Shown: positions 31,910-41,812 of the stretch, one piece after another
Position numbering within the stretch: the stretch's first letter is position 1
Layout: every line of letters begins with the position of its first letter
Source of the DNA: Bacillus bingmayongensis
Lineage (GTDB): Bacteria; Bacillota; Bacilli; Bacillales; Bacillaceae_G
NCBI RefSeq assembly: GCF_000299035.1
Contig: NZ_AKCS01000027.1
Location: 1 to 47,231, forward strand
Length of the DNA: 47,231 nucleotides
Direction: 5' to 3'
Program-made: the position numbers and the translations under genes
Notes under the pieces: model-generated
Told to the model about the DNA's origin: nothing
The model's input: only the letters and a program-made list of their open reading frames with translations
The model's database searches: none

Positions 31910-33589
31910 TTACATTTTATCGAGGATTATTTGTCTTTTATACCATTGGTTTAATTTGTCTCTCGCAGTTCCAGAGAGACGCTTTGTTTTTTTATTATAG
32001 AATCTTGAAAGAGTGGGCTGTGATATGCCTATTTCTGCTGAAAGTTCTCGCATAGTTATGTTCTTTCTCCTATGCATAAATTCTATTCTATCCCTAATTA
32101 ACTGTTCGTTCCCATTCATATCTAAGGGCTTTTCTTCAATTTTTACTGGTTGACCTTCCTCATGCATTACATCGATAGTCTTCTTCTTTGCTAAATTTTC
32201 CATTGAATGAATTAATTCTTTAGGTGGCAGTATTACTATTCCTAACTGTGAATAATAATTTTTAAACCAATTCTTCTTCGTCAATTGTTCCTCATCTAAC
32301 CCTTTATCATATCCCCAATGGGAAATTACACCTTCTTTTTCTAAATCAATCAAAACATTTTCTAATTGATCACGAATACGGTTAGGCTTTTGCTTTTGGT
32401 TTATGCCCATTACTGCTAATAACCCTTTATCTCCCCCTATAGAATAGGGCCTTTTTAAGTTAGAAAACATTTGACGAATTCTCCACTGCCATGTCAAATA
32501 ACGAATTAATCTTTTATGATACTTGTGTCTATAGCTATTATATTCAAGGGCCTTTTTTGATAATAGTGCCGTAGTGCTATTAGATCCATATAGATAACTG
32601 GATAAGAAACTTCCCGGTTTAATTCGGCACGACTCTATACCCATGTATTCATTTGTATTTTTATCTCTCCAAAGAACTACAGAATCTAATACAAATAACC
32701 TTTTAATTACTTCACGCTTTACTTCATAATGTTTACCTGTTTCAGCGCGATCATTTAGTACGACTACTTCATTCTCATCATTTAAGTATATAAAAATACT
32801 TGCTAGAGCTGCTATACGTTTAGCTACCTTAATCTTATCTTCCACTCTATAATATTCAACACCATTTGCTTTTGCTTTTGAAATACTGCACATTTCTAAA
32901 ACTTGTTCATATGAAAAATCAATAAATTCATCAGGTGTGTTTGCTTCATTTAGCCATTGAATTGTGATGGTATCTAATACGTCCGCTGTTAAATCATCCA
33001 TATTACTCATTACACCATCTACTAATGTATTCCATCTTGCGGCTTCTTCAATATTCGTTAACCTTAGGTCTTCATCCTTATGAGATGAAAGCTGTGCTAC
33101 TCCATTACTATCTTTCGTTTCAATGGGATATGATTTTAATTTTGTATTTTCATCTTCCTCAAATTGATTCTTTGCTATCCCATCTCTTAACTTATAATAA
33201 ACGGCGGAATTATTTACTTCTAAATAATTTTCATGCGCTATATTCGCATCAGGTTCAATCACTTGTGTATGTGTCTTAGTATTAACTGTTTCATCATTAC
33301 GAAACTCTTGGGCTATAAAGACATCAATTGTCTCATGAATTGTTACTTTGTAAGTATCTATATTTTTAAATATATCTAAAGCTGAAATACCTTTTCTTTG
33401 TTGCTGTTTCACCCACTGTACCAGCATTGAAAATGATGGAGAAAGGTATGCTGAAGTTACAATTTTACTATTATCTGCTTCAACGTCTACATAGTAAGAA
33501 TTCCATTTATGCCACAATTGCTCGTTCTGTTTATAAAGTGGTTCTGTTATTGATAATGCATCTCTAAACAACTGTAGAACGTCTTCCAT
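31910..33589 (-). CDS. Plasmid replicon-associated protein with C-terminal HTH
   Basis: A 559-residue cytoplasmic protein. The N-terminal half is acidic; a central region (residues ~230-330) rich in strands includes LNDENEVVVLNDRAETGKHY and RLFVLDSVVLWRDKNTNEYM; a winged-helix-like basic segment follows (HKRLIRYLTWQWRIRQMFSN, RIRDQLENVLIDLEKEGVIS). Residues ~500-545 form a clear helix-turn-helix (ITMRELSAEIGISQPTLSRF). Basic, HTH-bearing proteins of this size next to iterons are found in several B. cereus-group replicons; whether this is an initiator, a copy-number regulator or a maintenance factor is inference. AAGGAGCAAAATATAT supports the ATG. It is divergent from the candidate rep gene across the iteron region. 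Confidence 0.6.
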   Translation of the reverse strand: MEDVLQLFRDALSITEPLYKQNEQLWHKWNSYYVDVEADNSKIVTSAYLSPSFSMLVQWVKQQQRKGISALDIFKNIDTYKVTIHETIDVFIAQEFRNDETVNTKTHTQVIEPDANIAHENYLEVNNSAVYYKLRDGIAKNQFEEDENTKLKSYPIETKDSNGVAQLSSHKDEDLRLTNIEEAARWNTLVDGVMSNMDDLTADVLDTITIQWLNEANTPDEFIDFSYEQVLEMCSISKAKANGVEYYRVEDKIKVAKRIAALASIFIYLNDENEVVVLNDRAETGKHYEVKREVIKRLFVLDSVVLWRDKNTNEYMGIESCRIKPGSFLSSYLYGSNSTTALLSKKALEYNSYRHKYHKRLIRYLTWQWRIRQMFSNLKRPYSIGGDKGLLAVMGINQKQKPNRIRDQLENVLIDLEKEGVISHWGYDKGLDEEQLTKKNWFKNYYSQLGIVILPPKELIHSMENLAKKKTIDVMHEEGQPVKIEEKPLDMNGNEQLIRDRIEFMHRRKNITMRELSAEIGISQPTLSRFYNKKTKRLSGTARDKLNQWYKRQIILDKM

Positions 33590-33633
33590 ATATATTTTGC
33601 TCCTTACATAAGTTTAATAAATGTTTTCTAAAC

Positions 33634-34661
33634 GTGAAAATGCTTAGCTATATGATGGCCCTTTCTAAATAACAAGAAAGATAATTAGAATATTCTATTT
33701 GAAATTTTCTACGTTACCCCCATATAAAATCCTAGTATTCATACCTAAGGTCATCCCTTTTAATGATTATACAAGACCAATTCCATTTGTAAAATCCAAA
33801 TACGACTTAATTCAAAGGCATGCTTAGTATCCTAACTTGTTCATATATCCTTCTTCTATAGTATTATTTTTCATAAACATGAAAATCTGTAGCTATATTA
33901 TTGCCCACTCAACTGCACAAAAATTTTATAAAAGAAGGCCAACGCTTACTATAAAAGATTTCCTTTTGTAATTACAATATGGAACATGAAAATTTATAGC
34001 TATATGATGTCTCTTTGGAATGATGTAAATGTTCTATTAATCCTTTGATATCATACACCCACTACCTTTTGTTCGTATTTTTAACTATTTATATAATACG
34101 AAAATCTGTAGCGGTATAATAGCCCTTTTTTTATAAAAAGATGAAAAGGTCTTAGTTATATGATATCCCTTTTAAAATTTGAAATTTCGAGATTGAATCC
34201 TTTAATACCAACGATTAAAGACTATTCTATGAATAATTTCATAATTAAAAACATGAAAATTTATAGCTATATGATGTCCCTTTTGAATGATGTAAATTTT
34301 CTATAAACCCTTTGATATCATACATTCACTGCCTTTTGTTCGCATTTTCGACTTTTTATATAATATGAAAATCTGTAGCGGTATGATGGCCCTTTTTTTA
34401 TACAAAGATGAAAAGAACTTAGCTATATGATGGCCCTTTTAAAATTTGAAATTTTGAGTTCAAACTCTTTAACACCAACGTCTAAAGGCCATTTTATGAA
34501 TAATTTCATATCTAAAAACATGAAAACTTATAGCTACATGATGTCCCTTTCGTATTTATAAAAGAACTTCACAAACATTGTTGTATCAATGTTTGTGAGG
34601 TTCTTTCTAATAATTTATCGATTTTCTAGAAAGATGAAAATATGTAGCGGTATGATGGCCA
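33634..34661. repeat. Iteron array in a 267-bp higher-order repeat, candidate replication origin
   Basis: Ten ~31-bp iterons of consensus ATGAAAATCTGTAGCTATAT-GATGGCCCTTTT begin at about 33634, 33879, 33986, 34098, 34141, 34253, 34365, 34408, 34520 and 34634. Three subtypes recur in fixed order (TTATAGCTATATGATGTCCC, CTGTAGCGGTATGATGGCCC, CTTAGCTATATGATGGCCC) with spacings 112, 43 and 112, so that 33986-34252 and 34253-34519 are 267-bp tandem units followed by a partial third. The stretch between 33590 and 34844 has no gene. An inverted repeat (AACCTCACAAACATTG...) lies near 34568-34604. Confidence 0.8.
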
Positions 34662-34844
34662 TAAAAAAAATTTGGTAAATCTTCAAACCCCTTGGTACAC
34701 AAGGGATTAATGTACATTTCATCTTTTCATTTTTCCTCTTAAAGGGGCATATTTCATCAAATTTCGATTTGATATAATCATAATTGGTATATTTTATAGT
34801 GTTTTGGCATATATTTCTCGATTTATGTGTAGGAGGTGAAAAAG

Positions 34845-36545
34845 ATGGGACAATCATTTATTATTCGTAATCAACGTAGTCTAAATGGACAAGATACAAA
34901 TGCAGTTCTAGTAACATTAAAATCTTGGCAGAAACTTGTTGAGGCTTTTGAAGAGAAATACTACAGCTATAAAGATACATACCTTGAGGATATTCTGGAT
35001 CATATGACATATGAAGAACGTATTGCTGATGTAGACGGCTTTGTGGCTCAAGCGAAACCATCTTTTTCACGTCGTACCCTATCTGCTATTTCAGAAACAA
35101 TGGGACGAAAACATAAATTATATGGCATTACAAATGCAGATTTAGAAGTCTTCTTATATCTACACAAGAAATGTTACACGAATGGGGTTATTCCAAATGT
35201 AACAGTACATATGATGTGGGAAGATTACAAGCTGTATAAAGAGGAATTTGCTTATATACAGCATTCTCAATTCTATATTGCATTAAAGAAATTAAGTTTA
35301 CATAACATTATTACAATAGAAAATGAATTAGATGGCCGCTATACCATTAAGCTAACTCATTTTATGAATGAAGAAACTGAAAAGGCAAATACATATGTGT
35401 ATATTAGCCCAGTCGTATTTACCAAAGCTTTCTTTGAGCTTTCAGTTGCGGCTAAGAAACTATTCTTGGACATTGCTATGCAACAGCACAGCGAGACGAC
35501 TCTTAAACGCTCCTTAGACAAACAGGATGAAAGAGGAAATACAACTCATTTTGGCGGAATGTACCGCTTTTTACATAAAAAGTACCCGCATCAAATCCGT
35601 GCGGTTATGACAGAATTAACAACTGCATTCCCATGTACAGGGACTCCCCTTTTTGTAATTTGCAAATTACAAAAAGGGGTTAAAAATAAAAAAAGATATA
35701 CAACGTTATATCTATCCTTACATACAGATTTCTTATGCACAAAAGAAGCTGGAGAAGTACAATATCGCGATCCATTTACTCCAAAGGTTACATATGCACG
35801 GAAAGCTCGTTTTATTGAATCTGTGCTACAAGAACTGAATATAGGTGAGTTTGCACAAGACATGAATAAATTTATTCATGTACTTAAGTATACTTGTCAT
35901 CGACAAATTCGAAGTGTCATTCGCAGCTTACGTGACATGATAGATCGTAATGAAGAATATCCAAGTAAGTTAGTGTATACACTGAAAAAACTATTGAATC
36001 AAACATCCCAATATCAAATTCTTGATACAGCAGCAAAAGAAGGGATTTACCCTCTTATTGGACAACATGTTCCAAAAGAACAAAAAGAGCAAGCTATATT
36101 TGATTTTGGATTGCATTTCTCTGTGTACTCTCTACGAAACATCAAAAAATTGTTCCGTAAGACATATGAGTTACTAAAATCCAAATTTGCTGTACCTGTT
36201 ACAGAAGAATCGTATCACCGTAACTATCTAAAGTATCAAGAAGAAACTTTGTTTAGAAAGTACGCCTATGAACAAGGTGCAAATCTAAATGCTTATATGG
36301 CTTTAGAAATAGAAATACGTGAACTTCTAAAAACAAGAGGACATAAAGAGCGCTTTATTCCAAGTGATGTTCGCGAATTGTTCATTGAAAAGATAGATCG
36401 ACTACCTAAAGAAACACTTCGCGTTATTGAAGTACCGGATGAGTTCAATTTGATTACGTTTATGCGTGCCTTTGAACAATTAATCCGCGCCGGTATTCCA
36501 GTAACAACAGCCGAACAGGTACTTGAGGTAATGGAAAAAAATTAA
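34845..36545 (+). CDS. Candidate plasmid replication initiator
   Basis: A 566-residue soluble, basic protein starting MGQSFIIRNQRSLNGQDTNA (ATG 34845 behind AGGAGGTGAAAAAG). Two winged-helix-like modules can be traced: residues ~95-165 (NADLEVFLYLHKKCYTNGVI, FYIALKKLSLHNIITIEN) and ~195-300 (KKLFLDIAMQQ, YRFLHKKYPHQIRAVMTEL, TLYLSLHTDFL). A tandem winged-helix layout is usual for iteron-binding initiators. The remaining C-terminal half is helical. Its position directly downstream of the iteron array, in its own transcription unit, is the main functional argument. I do not see a primase, helicase or relaxase motif. A different DNA-binding maintenance role remains possible. Confidence 0.6.
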   Translation: MGQSFIIRNQRSLNGQDTNAVLVTLKSWQKLVEAFEEKYYSYKDTYLEDILDHMTYEERIADVDGFVAQAKPSFSRRTLSAISETMGRKHKLYGITNADLEVFLYLHKKCYTNGVIPNVTVHMMWEDYKLYKEEFAYIQHSQFYIALKKLSLHNIITIENELDGRYTIKLTHFMNEETEKANTYVYISPVVFTKAFFELSVAAKKLFLDIAMQQHSETTLKRSLDKQDERGNTTHFGGMYRFLHKKYPHQIRAVMTELTTAFPCTGTPLFVICKLQKGVKNKKRYTTLYLSLHTDFLCTKEAGEVQYRDPFTPKVTYARKARFIESVLQELNIGEFAQDMNKFIHVLKYTCHRQIRSVIRSLRDMIDRNEEYPSKLVYTLKKLLNQTSQYQILDTAAKEGIYPLIGQHVPKEQKEQAIFDFGLHFSVYSLRNIKKLFRKTYELLKSKFAVPVTEESYHRNYLKYQEETLFRKYAYEQGANLNAYMALEIEIRELLKTRGHKERFIPSDVRELFIEKIDRLPKETLRVIEVPDEFNLITFMRAFEQLIRAGIPVTTAEQVLEVMEKN

Positions 36546-36653
36546 CGATACTCCGCTCTCTATTTTTGAAAAAATTAAAAGTAGAGGGCTATTCGTGTTG
36601 GTTCCATTCTATATAAGCCTTTAACTAATTTCTCCTCATAGACACCTTTACTT

Positions 36654-36683
36654 GACTCTATTCATAATAGAGTCTTTTTTTAT
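36654..36683 (+). terminator. Terminator downstream of the candidate rep gene
   Basis: GACTCTATT (36654-36662) and AATAGAGTC (36666-36674) followed by TTTTTTT. A weaker imperfect hairpin (CCGCTCTCTA...TAGAGGGC) is at 36552-36587. Confidence 0.75.
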
Positions 36684-36689
36684 ACATTT

Positions 36690-37397
36690 CTATACAAAAC
36701 TGTACTTCAATTTATTAATTTTCCACGTCTATATTTAAATAAACACGTTATATTTATCTAAAATGCATACAAATACCTACAAAAAATCATAAGAAAAACA
36801 TTAAATTTCGTGGGTATGTAGATAAATAAAACCCGATGTGAATAATATTATATAATGATTATTGAAATAAAGGGATTTTGGCACTTCACCTATCAAAAAT
36901 CATCAATATATATGTGAGTAATGTGACAAATTCTAATTATGTTGATTAGTTAGCCTATATTGTGAATGTTTTGTGAGTAAATATTTTAAAATTGTGGACA
37001 TACAGTGGATGAATTGAAGATTTAGCACTTGAATAAATATATTTAACAATGCATCAATTTGTTTCATTTTTTATGTAGAAATATATGATTTCATTTATGA
37101 TTATTTGTAGGTTTTATACCTTACTAATGGCTATTTTTGTGTTGTTAGATTTTGCTGTTTATGATTTTTTACGCTATAGTATGCTCAAATTCCTTGTTAC
37201 AGTAAGGATAAGAGCATATTTACTAGACCTATATAAGTTTTATCTTTATATTTTAAATATATATAAGATATATATTTATATTAGATTTTATTAATTAGTA
37301 AAAACATGATAAAAAATAGACTCCATTATCTAACCAAAATTTTTATGTTAACTTATAATAAAGGGGTAAAATTTAAGAGAATAGTAGAATTGATGAT
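36690..37397. other. Very AT-rich stretch without a convincing gene
   Basis: About 700 bases with runs such as ATATATAAGATATATATTTATA near 37258. A hydrophobic frame at 37085-37294 lacks a ribosome site and has low-complexity composition, so I do not call it. Several CCTAC/GTAGG and TGTGAGTAA motifs recur, but no ordered repeat is evident. Confidence 0.5.
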
Positions 37398-37742
37398 TTG
37401 CTAAGTATAGCTGATGAGGATGATATTAAGAAGAAATGCCTTAAACCATGTATTACTGCTTACATAGCACATCCCAAAGTAGCATCTCTAGCTGAAAGGG
37501 ATGTTTGGTTAGGGAATGATGAGACTCATTATGTAAGGAAATGGGAAGATAAAGATGTACAAGACCTAAAGCTCCTTATTAAGCTAACAGTTAGTTACAT
37601 TGATATGGAGTTACTTACAGAACAAATTGAGTTAGAGATGAGAGGAGGGTTTAATTGCTCTGTCTCTCTTTTATTTTGGTTAAAAGTTATCTACATCATA
37701 ATAAATACTTTGGATAGGGCTACTGTAAAGGAGGATATGTAG
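37398..37742 (+). CDS. Hypothetical protein, 5' end uncertain
   Basis: About 114 residues. The frame opens after TAA at 37374-37376 (ENSRIDDLLSIADEDDIKKK...) with no ATG; a TTG at 37398 is the first possible start, and no ribosome site is clear. The sequence then reads LKPCITAYIAHPKVASLAER and KLTVSYIDMELLTEQIELEM and ends ATVKEDM. It seems to be a genuine, possibly 5'-truncated, helical protein. It ends four bases before the HEPN gene, with GGAGG inside its last codons serving that gene, so the two were probably one operon. Confidence 0.45.
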   Translation: MLSIADEDDIKKKCLKPCITAYIAHPKVASLAERDVWLGNDETHYVRKWEDKDVQDLKLLIKLTVSYIDMELLTEQIELEMRGGFNCSVSLLFWLKVIYIIINTLDRATVKEDM

Positions 37743-37746
37743 ATAG

Positions 37747-38911
37747 ATGCTTTTAGATATTGGAATTATGGATATAGAACAGTCTAATGATTTTTTGGGA
37801 AGTCTATGGGCAGAGCTTGAAAATGAATTTGGGAAATATCAGTGTAGTTATTATGCACCTAGAAAAGACAAAGAAGAAAAAAATTCATTTTGGCATCATG
37901 GACATAGGTATTACATCTCTAAATGTTGGTATTACATACAAGCACAATGGCTCAATTGTTAATCTGTTCTTTGAAGATGTGGACAATAGACAAGAATTAG
38001 AGGCAAACTCTCCTTTAGGTCAAAGACTTAGACAAGCTGTGAGAAAAGCAAGAAAAAACAAAGGGGCTTATGAAAAATTTTTTGTTAAGATAGGTATTAA
38101 GTCTCATTATTCTCTATCAAGTTATAAAGGTGAGAATTTCACAACAGAGGTATCAGCAGATGGATTTACTGATATTACTTTCCCAATATATGCTCATGGT
38201 AAAAGTCAAGTGAATAGTAAGTTTTTTCCTAAGTTAAAGCAGATAATGGACTTTTTATCAGTAGAAACAAATGCCCCTTTTGAGAGAGATTATAAATATG
38301 ATACAGGCCAAAAACTTGCAGAAATATCACCTAATGAAGTGTATCAAGTACCAGTCTCTATAAATGATTCCTTTACATATCAGCCATTTGTTAGGAATGG
38401 ATATATCGTCATTTCAGAGATAGGTCAAAGGTTTGTGGACTATATAGCTAACACTGATAAATTAGATAAGGATTTAGCTTTATTCTTAAAGGCTTGTTCC
38501 CACTACCATACTGCAAGAAAGTATGATGACCAATTGACTGAAATAGCAACAACCTTATACCTGTCTGCTTTAGAGGTTACTACCTTAATTGGGTTTCAGG
38601 AGGAGAAATGTAAAGAGTGTAGTCAGCCTAAATATCAGATTTCTAAAAGGGTAAGGGGCTCAACTGAAAAATACCTGAATGCAGATGTAGCAAAGGATTT
38701 TATTGAGTATTATGATAAAAGGTCAAAATATCTGCATAGAGGAGAGATGCTATCTGAGGATAGTCTTTCTTCACACTCATTCCCAATGCTTGATAAAGAT
38801 AGTGAACATGGCTGTAAAATGGGGGCACATATAAATTTAATGGATATTAGGGAATATACAGGTTACATACTAAGGGAATTTTATAGGGAATATTTTGTAA
38901 AGAAATGTTAG
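37747..38911 (+). pseudogene. HEPN-domain protein interrupted by a frameshift in an A7 run
   Basis: The ATG at 37747 behind AAAGGAGGATATGTAGATAG opens a frame reading SNDFLGSLWAELENEFGKYQ up to KEEK at 37881, where a run of seven A residues (37877-37883) shifts it out of phase. Reading six A residues restores one continuous protein of about 387 residues through IHFGIMDIGITSLNVGIT and on to 38911. The C-terminal ~130 residues carry the HEPN signature: a cysteine pair (KCKECSQPKY) and RSKYLHRGE, an R-X4-H motif typical of Apea-like HEPN ribonucleases in defence and toxin systems. A start at 37787 in the second frame would skip only the N-terminal part. A single-base error or reversible phase variation are both possible. 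Confidence 0.65.
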
Positions 38912-38976
38912 GGCGAGTATTATAAATAATTACAGATGGGAAGCAGATGTATTAGAGCATCTAACTCCTCTTTTAG

Positions 38977-39003
38977 GCACTCTTTAAGGGTGTCTTCTTT
39001 TTT
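38977..39003 (+). terminator. Terminator of the HEPN transcription unit
   Basis: GGCACTC (38977-38983) and GGGTGTC (38989-38995) followed by TTCTTTTTT. Confidence 0.65.
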
Positions 39004-39075
39004 ATGTAGGGGGACTTTTCACCAACTGTAACTGTATATCCATTGGATAGGGCAGGAGCACTGACACTCCTGCAA

Positions 39076-39545
39076 TCAGAATTGAAAATCATTACCGTAT
39101 AGAGCAGAAGAAAACAATGTTAATCTTAAAAGATCATATTCAAGTTGAATTTTTACACCAGCCTTATGGCTACAACCTCCTGCACCAGGATAAGCCGATG
39201 AAAATACATCTGGAAATTGAAATGCAGTGGAATCTAAGATACGAATACGCTTAAAAATAGAAGTATATGAGGAAGAAAGCAACCTAGATGAAGATAATTT
39301 TTGGTTCAGAAGTTTAGCTAATACTTGTTGTAGAAACTGCACGGCTGCAGCATTAAATCGTTGATTTGGTCCCTCAGGGCTGATGAGTACTTTTGTTGAT
39401 GCTTCTAAACAGTTACATAACTAAGTTACAGACGTCGTAGCGACATTTTGGTTCATCCATACACATAAAGTAACTAACTCCTGTGCTTGATATTTACTCT
39501 TTCGCTGAACGAATCCTTTTTCTTTGTGTTGATTTGGAATAAAGT
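39076..39545 (-). pseudogene. IS231-like (IS4 family) transposase remnant
   Basis: The minus strand encodes parts of an IS231-type N-terminal half: SKYQAQELVTLCVWMNQNVA (with a stop nearby), GPNQRFNAAAVQFLQQVLAK, YTSIFKRIRILDSTAFQFPD and [20 protein letters not shown]. The catalytic C-terminal half is gone. It is closely related to the fragments at 29787-30060 and 46424-46869 but more distant from copies A and B, so a second IS4-type lineage decayed on this plasmid. Confidence 0.75.
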
Positions 39546-39664
39546 TCAATTATAATCGTGCTACAAAAGGCAATAACACTCGCCCACCTAGTTTCGTCAT
39601 TCTTGGGATTTGTAAGAAAAAGAATTGCCCCCATTAACCATAGTAAAATGACCAGTGCTATCAT
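39494..39664 (-). pseudogene. 3'-truncated membrane protein gene following the hydrolase
   Basis: ATG at 39662-39664, five bases after the hydrolase stop codon (ribosome site GAAGGATG within the hydrolase end). It encodes a hydrophobic helix (MIALVILLWLMGAILFL), then PKNDETRWASVIAFCSTIII and stops being natural at a dispersed repeat unit (GAACTTTATTCCAAATCA), beyond which the frame enters IS231-like sequence and ends at 39494. The original gene was longer. Confidence 0.55.
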
Positions 39665-39668
39665 GTTT

Positions 39669-40643
39669 TCATCCTTCTATTCGTTTTCGAATAAAATTAA
39701 TAGTGTCAGTTGCGATTTTTTTTCGTTTAAGAACAATTCCAGCATGTCCGCAATTATAAATATATCGCATAGGTCTCTCCCAAGATTCCCACAAATAGTC
39801 CGTATCCTCAGAATGCACGTACAGATCGTGTTTACCTGAAATTAATAAAATATTTTCTTTTTTAATCTTTGGTACTGTTTGACTAGGTTCAGTGATTTTC
39901 CAATAATTTATTAAATCATCATAAGTTACGCCATGATGTTCCAGATCTTTTCTGATAAACTTACCGGGATTAGTATTCCATATTGAGTAGGAAAGTCGGT
40001 TGGCATAAAATATGGATGCTAATACGTCAATTTTGGGTTCAACAAGAGCTGTTAGATTAGTAATAAATCCACCTAAACTAATGCCTATTAGAATTATTCG
40101 CCCACTTCTATTTGCTTTAATCCAATGAATCAGTGCTCGCAAATCAACTACCGCCTGTCTAGAAGCTTGAACAGTTCGTTCGATATTAGCACTCACCATA
40201 TATTCTCCACTATACAAGGAACTCTCTGGCTCTCTGTCAAAGTGGTAAGGCATTGTAAAATAGTACATATTCCATCCTAAATCCATCATTTTCTTTTTAA
40301 ATATGTTTTTAATCCTATCTGTAGAATCCATTCGCCAACCATGAACCAAGATGACATGAGGTGCATCGTCATTGTTATTTAAGAAGACTTCTCCTGTTAC
40401 AGCATTATTCCGTGGATCGCCAGATTGAACTGAACTTTGATACTTGAATTGTCCAATCAAATATTCTTTATCCTTTGAATATTTGATGTCGAAATGAACA
40501 TCAACTGGTTTTACTTTATAAAAGGAATATATGTCCTTCAAATTTAGTGAAGTGTTAGAAAGAGAAGAATACTGAAATTCTTTACTTCGCTTTTTATGTA
40601 AATCATATAGGGCGTATCGGTCGATGAGTTTTGAAATAATCAA
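39669..40643 (-). CDS. Alpha/beta hydrolase
   Basis: About 324 residues. Core features: oxyanion-hole strand HVILVHGWRMDS, nucleophile elbow GISLGG (residue ~187), acid in LLISGKHDLYV and catalytic His in NCGHAGIVLKRK near the C-terminus. There is no signal peptide, so it is cytoplasmic. I prefer the TTG at 40641-40643 because GGAGG lies eight bases upstream; a TTG five codons earlier overlaps that site. Substrate specificity cannot be predicted. It was followed in an operon by a small membrane protein gene (39494-39664), now truncated. Confidence 0.75.
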   Translation of the reverse strand: MIISKLIDRYALYDLHKKRSKEFQYSSLSNTSLNLKDIYSFYKVKPVDVHFDIKYSKDKEYLIGQFKYQSSVQSGDPRNNAVTGEVFLNNNDDAPHVILVHGWRMDSTDRIKNIFKKKMMDLGWNMYYFTMPYHFDREPESSLYSGEYMVSANIERTVQASRQAVVDLRALIHWIKANRSGRIILIGISLGGFITNLTALVEPKIDVLASIFYANRLSYSIWNTNPGKFIRKDLEHHGVTYDDLINYWKITEPSQTVPKIKKENILLISGKHDLYVHSEDTDYLWESWERPMRYIYNCGHAGIVLKRKKIATDTINFIRKRIEG

Positions 40644-40908
40644 ATTAGCATCCTCCAAACTACATAAAGTTCAAATTATGGGTAAAATGCAAGTTTTATT
40701 CATATCAAGTATAATCAACCTACCTGTGAATATCGAATAAAATTATTACCATAATTTCTGGTTTGGAATTATGTTTCTCAATATTATTTAGAGTTAAAAG
40801 GAAATTTCAGGATGGTACAATTGTTATTATTAATGTAGAAGAACGCACATTTTGCAACAAAGGGATATATATTTGAAAACACAGCAAATACGAATCTGTG
40901 GGGATTAT

Positions 40909-41736
40909 ATGGATAATACTTTGTTCCAAGAACTCTGTAAATGTGGAGTAGATTCTGAACATCTTATTAAAACAGATCAAGAGAAACCAATATCTTCAGA
41001 GGAACTTGAAAGATATTATGATTATGTAAAAGAGGAAGAACAAAAAAAGTTAGTGGATGTTACAAAAATTAAAGGTTTAACGGATACTAGATTGAATGTG
41101 AACTGTACATGGTGGGAACATTTCAATGGAGAAGCTGAAGTACTGGCTCATAATCGTATAGAAACCTTATTTGAACGTTTGAAGGAAAAAGGGTTACTAC
41201 GATTTATCTTTTCATTTGAGGAGTCTAGATATTGTGTACCACTTGCATATTTTGATAAAGAAGATATTTATTTTGCTTATGGAGATGGGAATCATAGAAC
41301 AGTATTTGCGAAGATTGTTAATGCACCGTATATATTTGCTAAAGTGTCATATTACAAGTACAATCCGGTATCTGAAAGAAATTATATACAATATAAAAAA
41401 TGGTTTCAGGATTTGTGTAGTAGTGTGGAGAAATTAGGATTTAGAATAGAACAAGGTTGGATAAAGTATAAGGATGTCTCAATTATAGATATCGATATCT
41501 ATATGCCATCTAATTTTAATTTATCTGATAAAGATATGAACTTTATACATGAGAAATTTAAAAATCTTCAAAAGGAATTAACTTTCATTGAAGAGAAGGT
41601 TCGGTTATTACGTTTTTTTAGTTTAAAATGGAAAATTAGGATTTGTACGTTATTTAGTCACTGGGGTGATGATTTTAATAAGATGATTCTTTATGGTGCG
41701 CTTGCTTCTTTATTGGAAGAAGGTTATACAATCTAA
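40909..41736 (+). CDS. ParB/Srx-like protein with a GNHR motif (A)
   Basis: A 275-residue protein starting MDNTLFQELCKCGVDSEHLI (ATG 40909 with GGGG six bases before). The mid-region FAYGDGNHRTVFAKIV has the GDGNHR signature of the ParB/sulfiredoxin fold, where this loop binds nucleotide or DNA; it is preceded by a strand-rich segment (RYCVPLAYFDKEDIY). The C-terminal ~120 residues are helical. Such single-domain proteins without the ParB HTH occur in modification and defence contexts. A second protein with the same motif lies 560 bases downstream on the opposite strand. Confidence 0.55.
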   Translation: MDNTLFQELCKCGVDSEHLIKTDQEKPISSEELERYYDYVKEEEQKKLVDVTKIKGLTDTRLNVNCTWWEHFNGEAEVLAHNRIETLFERLKEKGLLRFIFSFEESRYCVPLAYFDKEDIYFAYGDGNHRTVFAKIVNAPYIFAKVSYYKYNPVSERNYIQYKKWFQDLCSSVEKLGFRIEQGWIKYKDVSIIDIDIYMPSNFNLSDKDMNFIHEKFKNLQKELTFIEEKVRLLRFFSLKWKIRICTLFSHWGDDFNKMILYGALASLLEEGYTI

Positions 41737-41778
41737 GAGGATAACAGCCATTTTTGTATTGTTGTATATGTGTCCAGA

Positions 41779-41806
41779 TTGCAAATCTTCTGCTTAATGG
41801 TATAAT
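41779..41806 (+). promoter_or_regulatory. Promoter facing the small basic-peptide gene (antisense direction)
   Basis: TTGCAA (41779-41784), a 16-base spacer and TATAAT (41801-41806) give a strong sigma-A-type promoter. Transcription would start near 41813 and run into the 3' end of the minus-strand gene at 41926-42084. Confidence 0.55.
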
Positions 41807-41812
41807 ATAAGT

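Noticed and set aside
33634-34661. CRISPR-like array of repeats
   Set aside because: Repeats occur at 43, 112 and larger spacings in a 267-bp higher-order unit, the intervening DNA is itself repeated, and no cas genes are present. Iterons explain it better.
34686-34710. Phage or ICE attachment site (CCCCTTGGTACACAAGGG)
   Set aside because: Only a short palindrome with a similar loop at 45945-45960; no integrase gene and no tRNA nearby. More likely a terminator-type hairpin.
37085-37294. 69-codon hydrophobic plus-strand frame
   Set aside because: Composition follows the local AT-richness (Tyr, Ile, Leu, Phe runs), there is no ribosome site and the end is low complexity.
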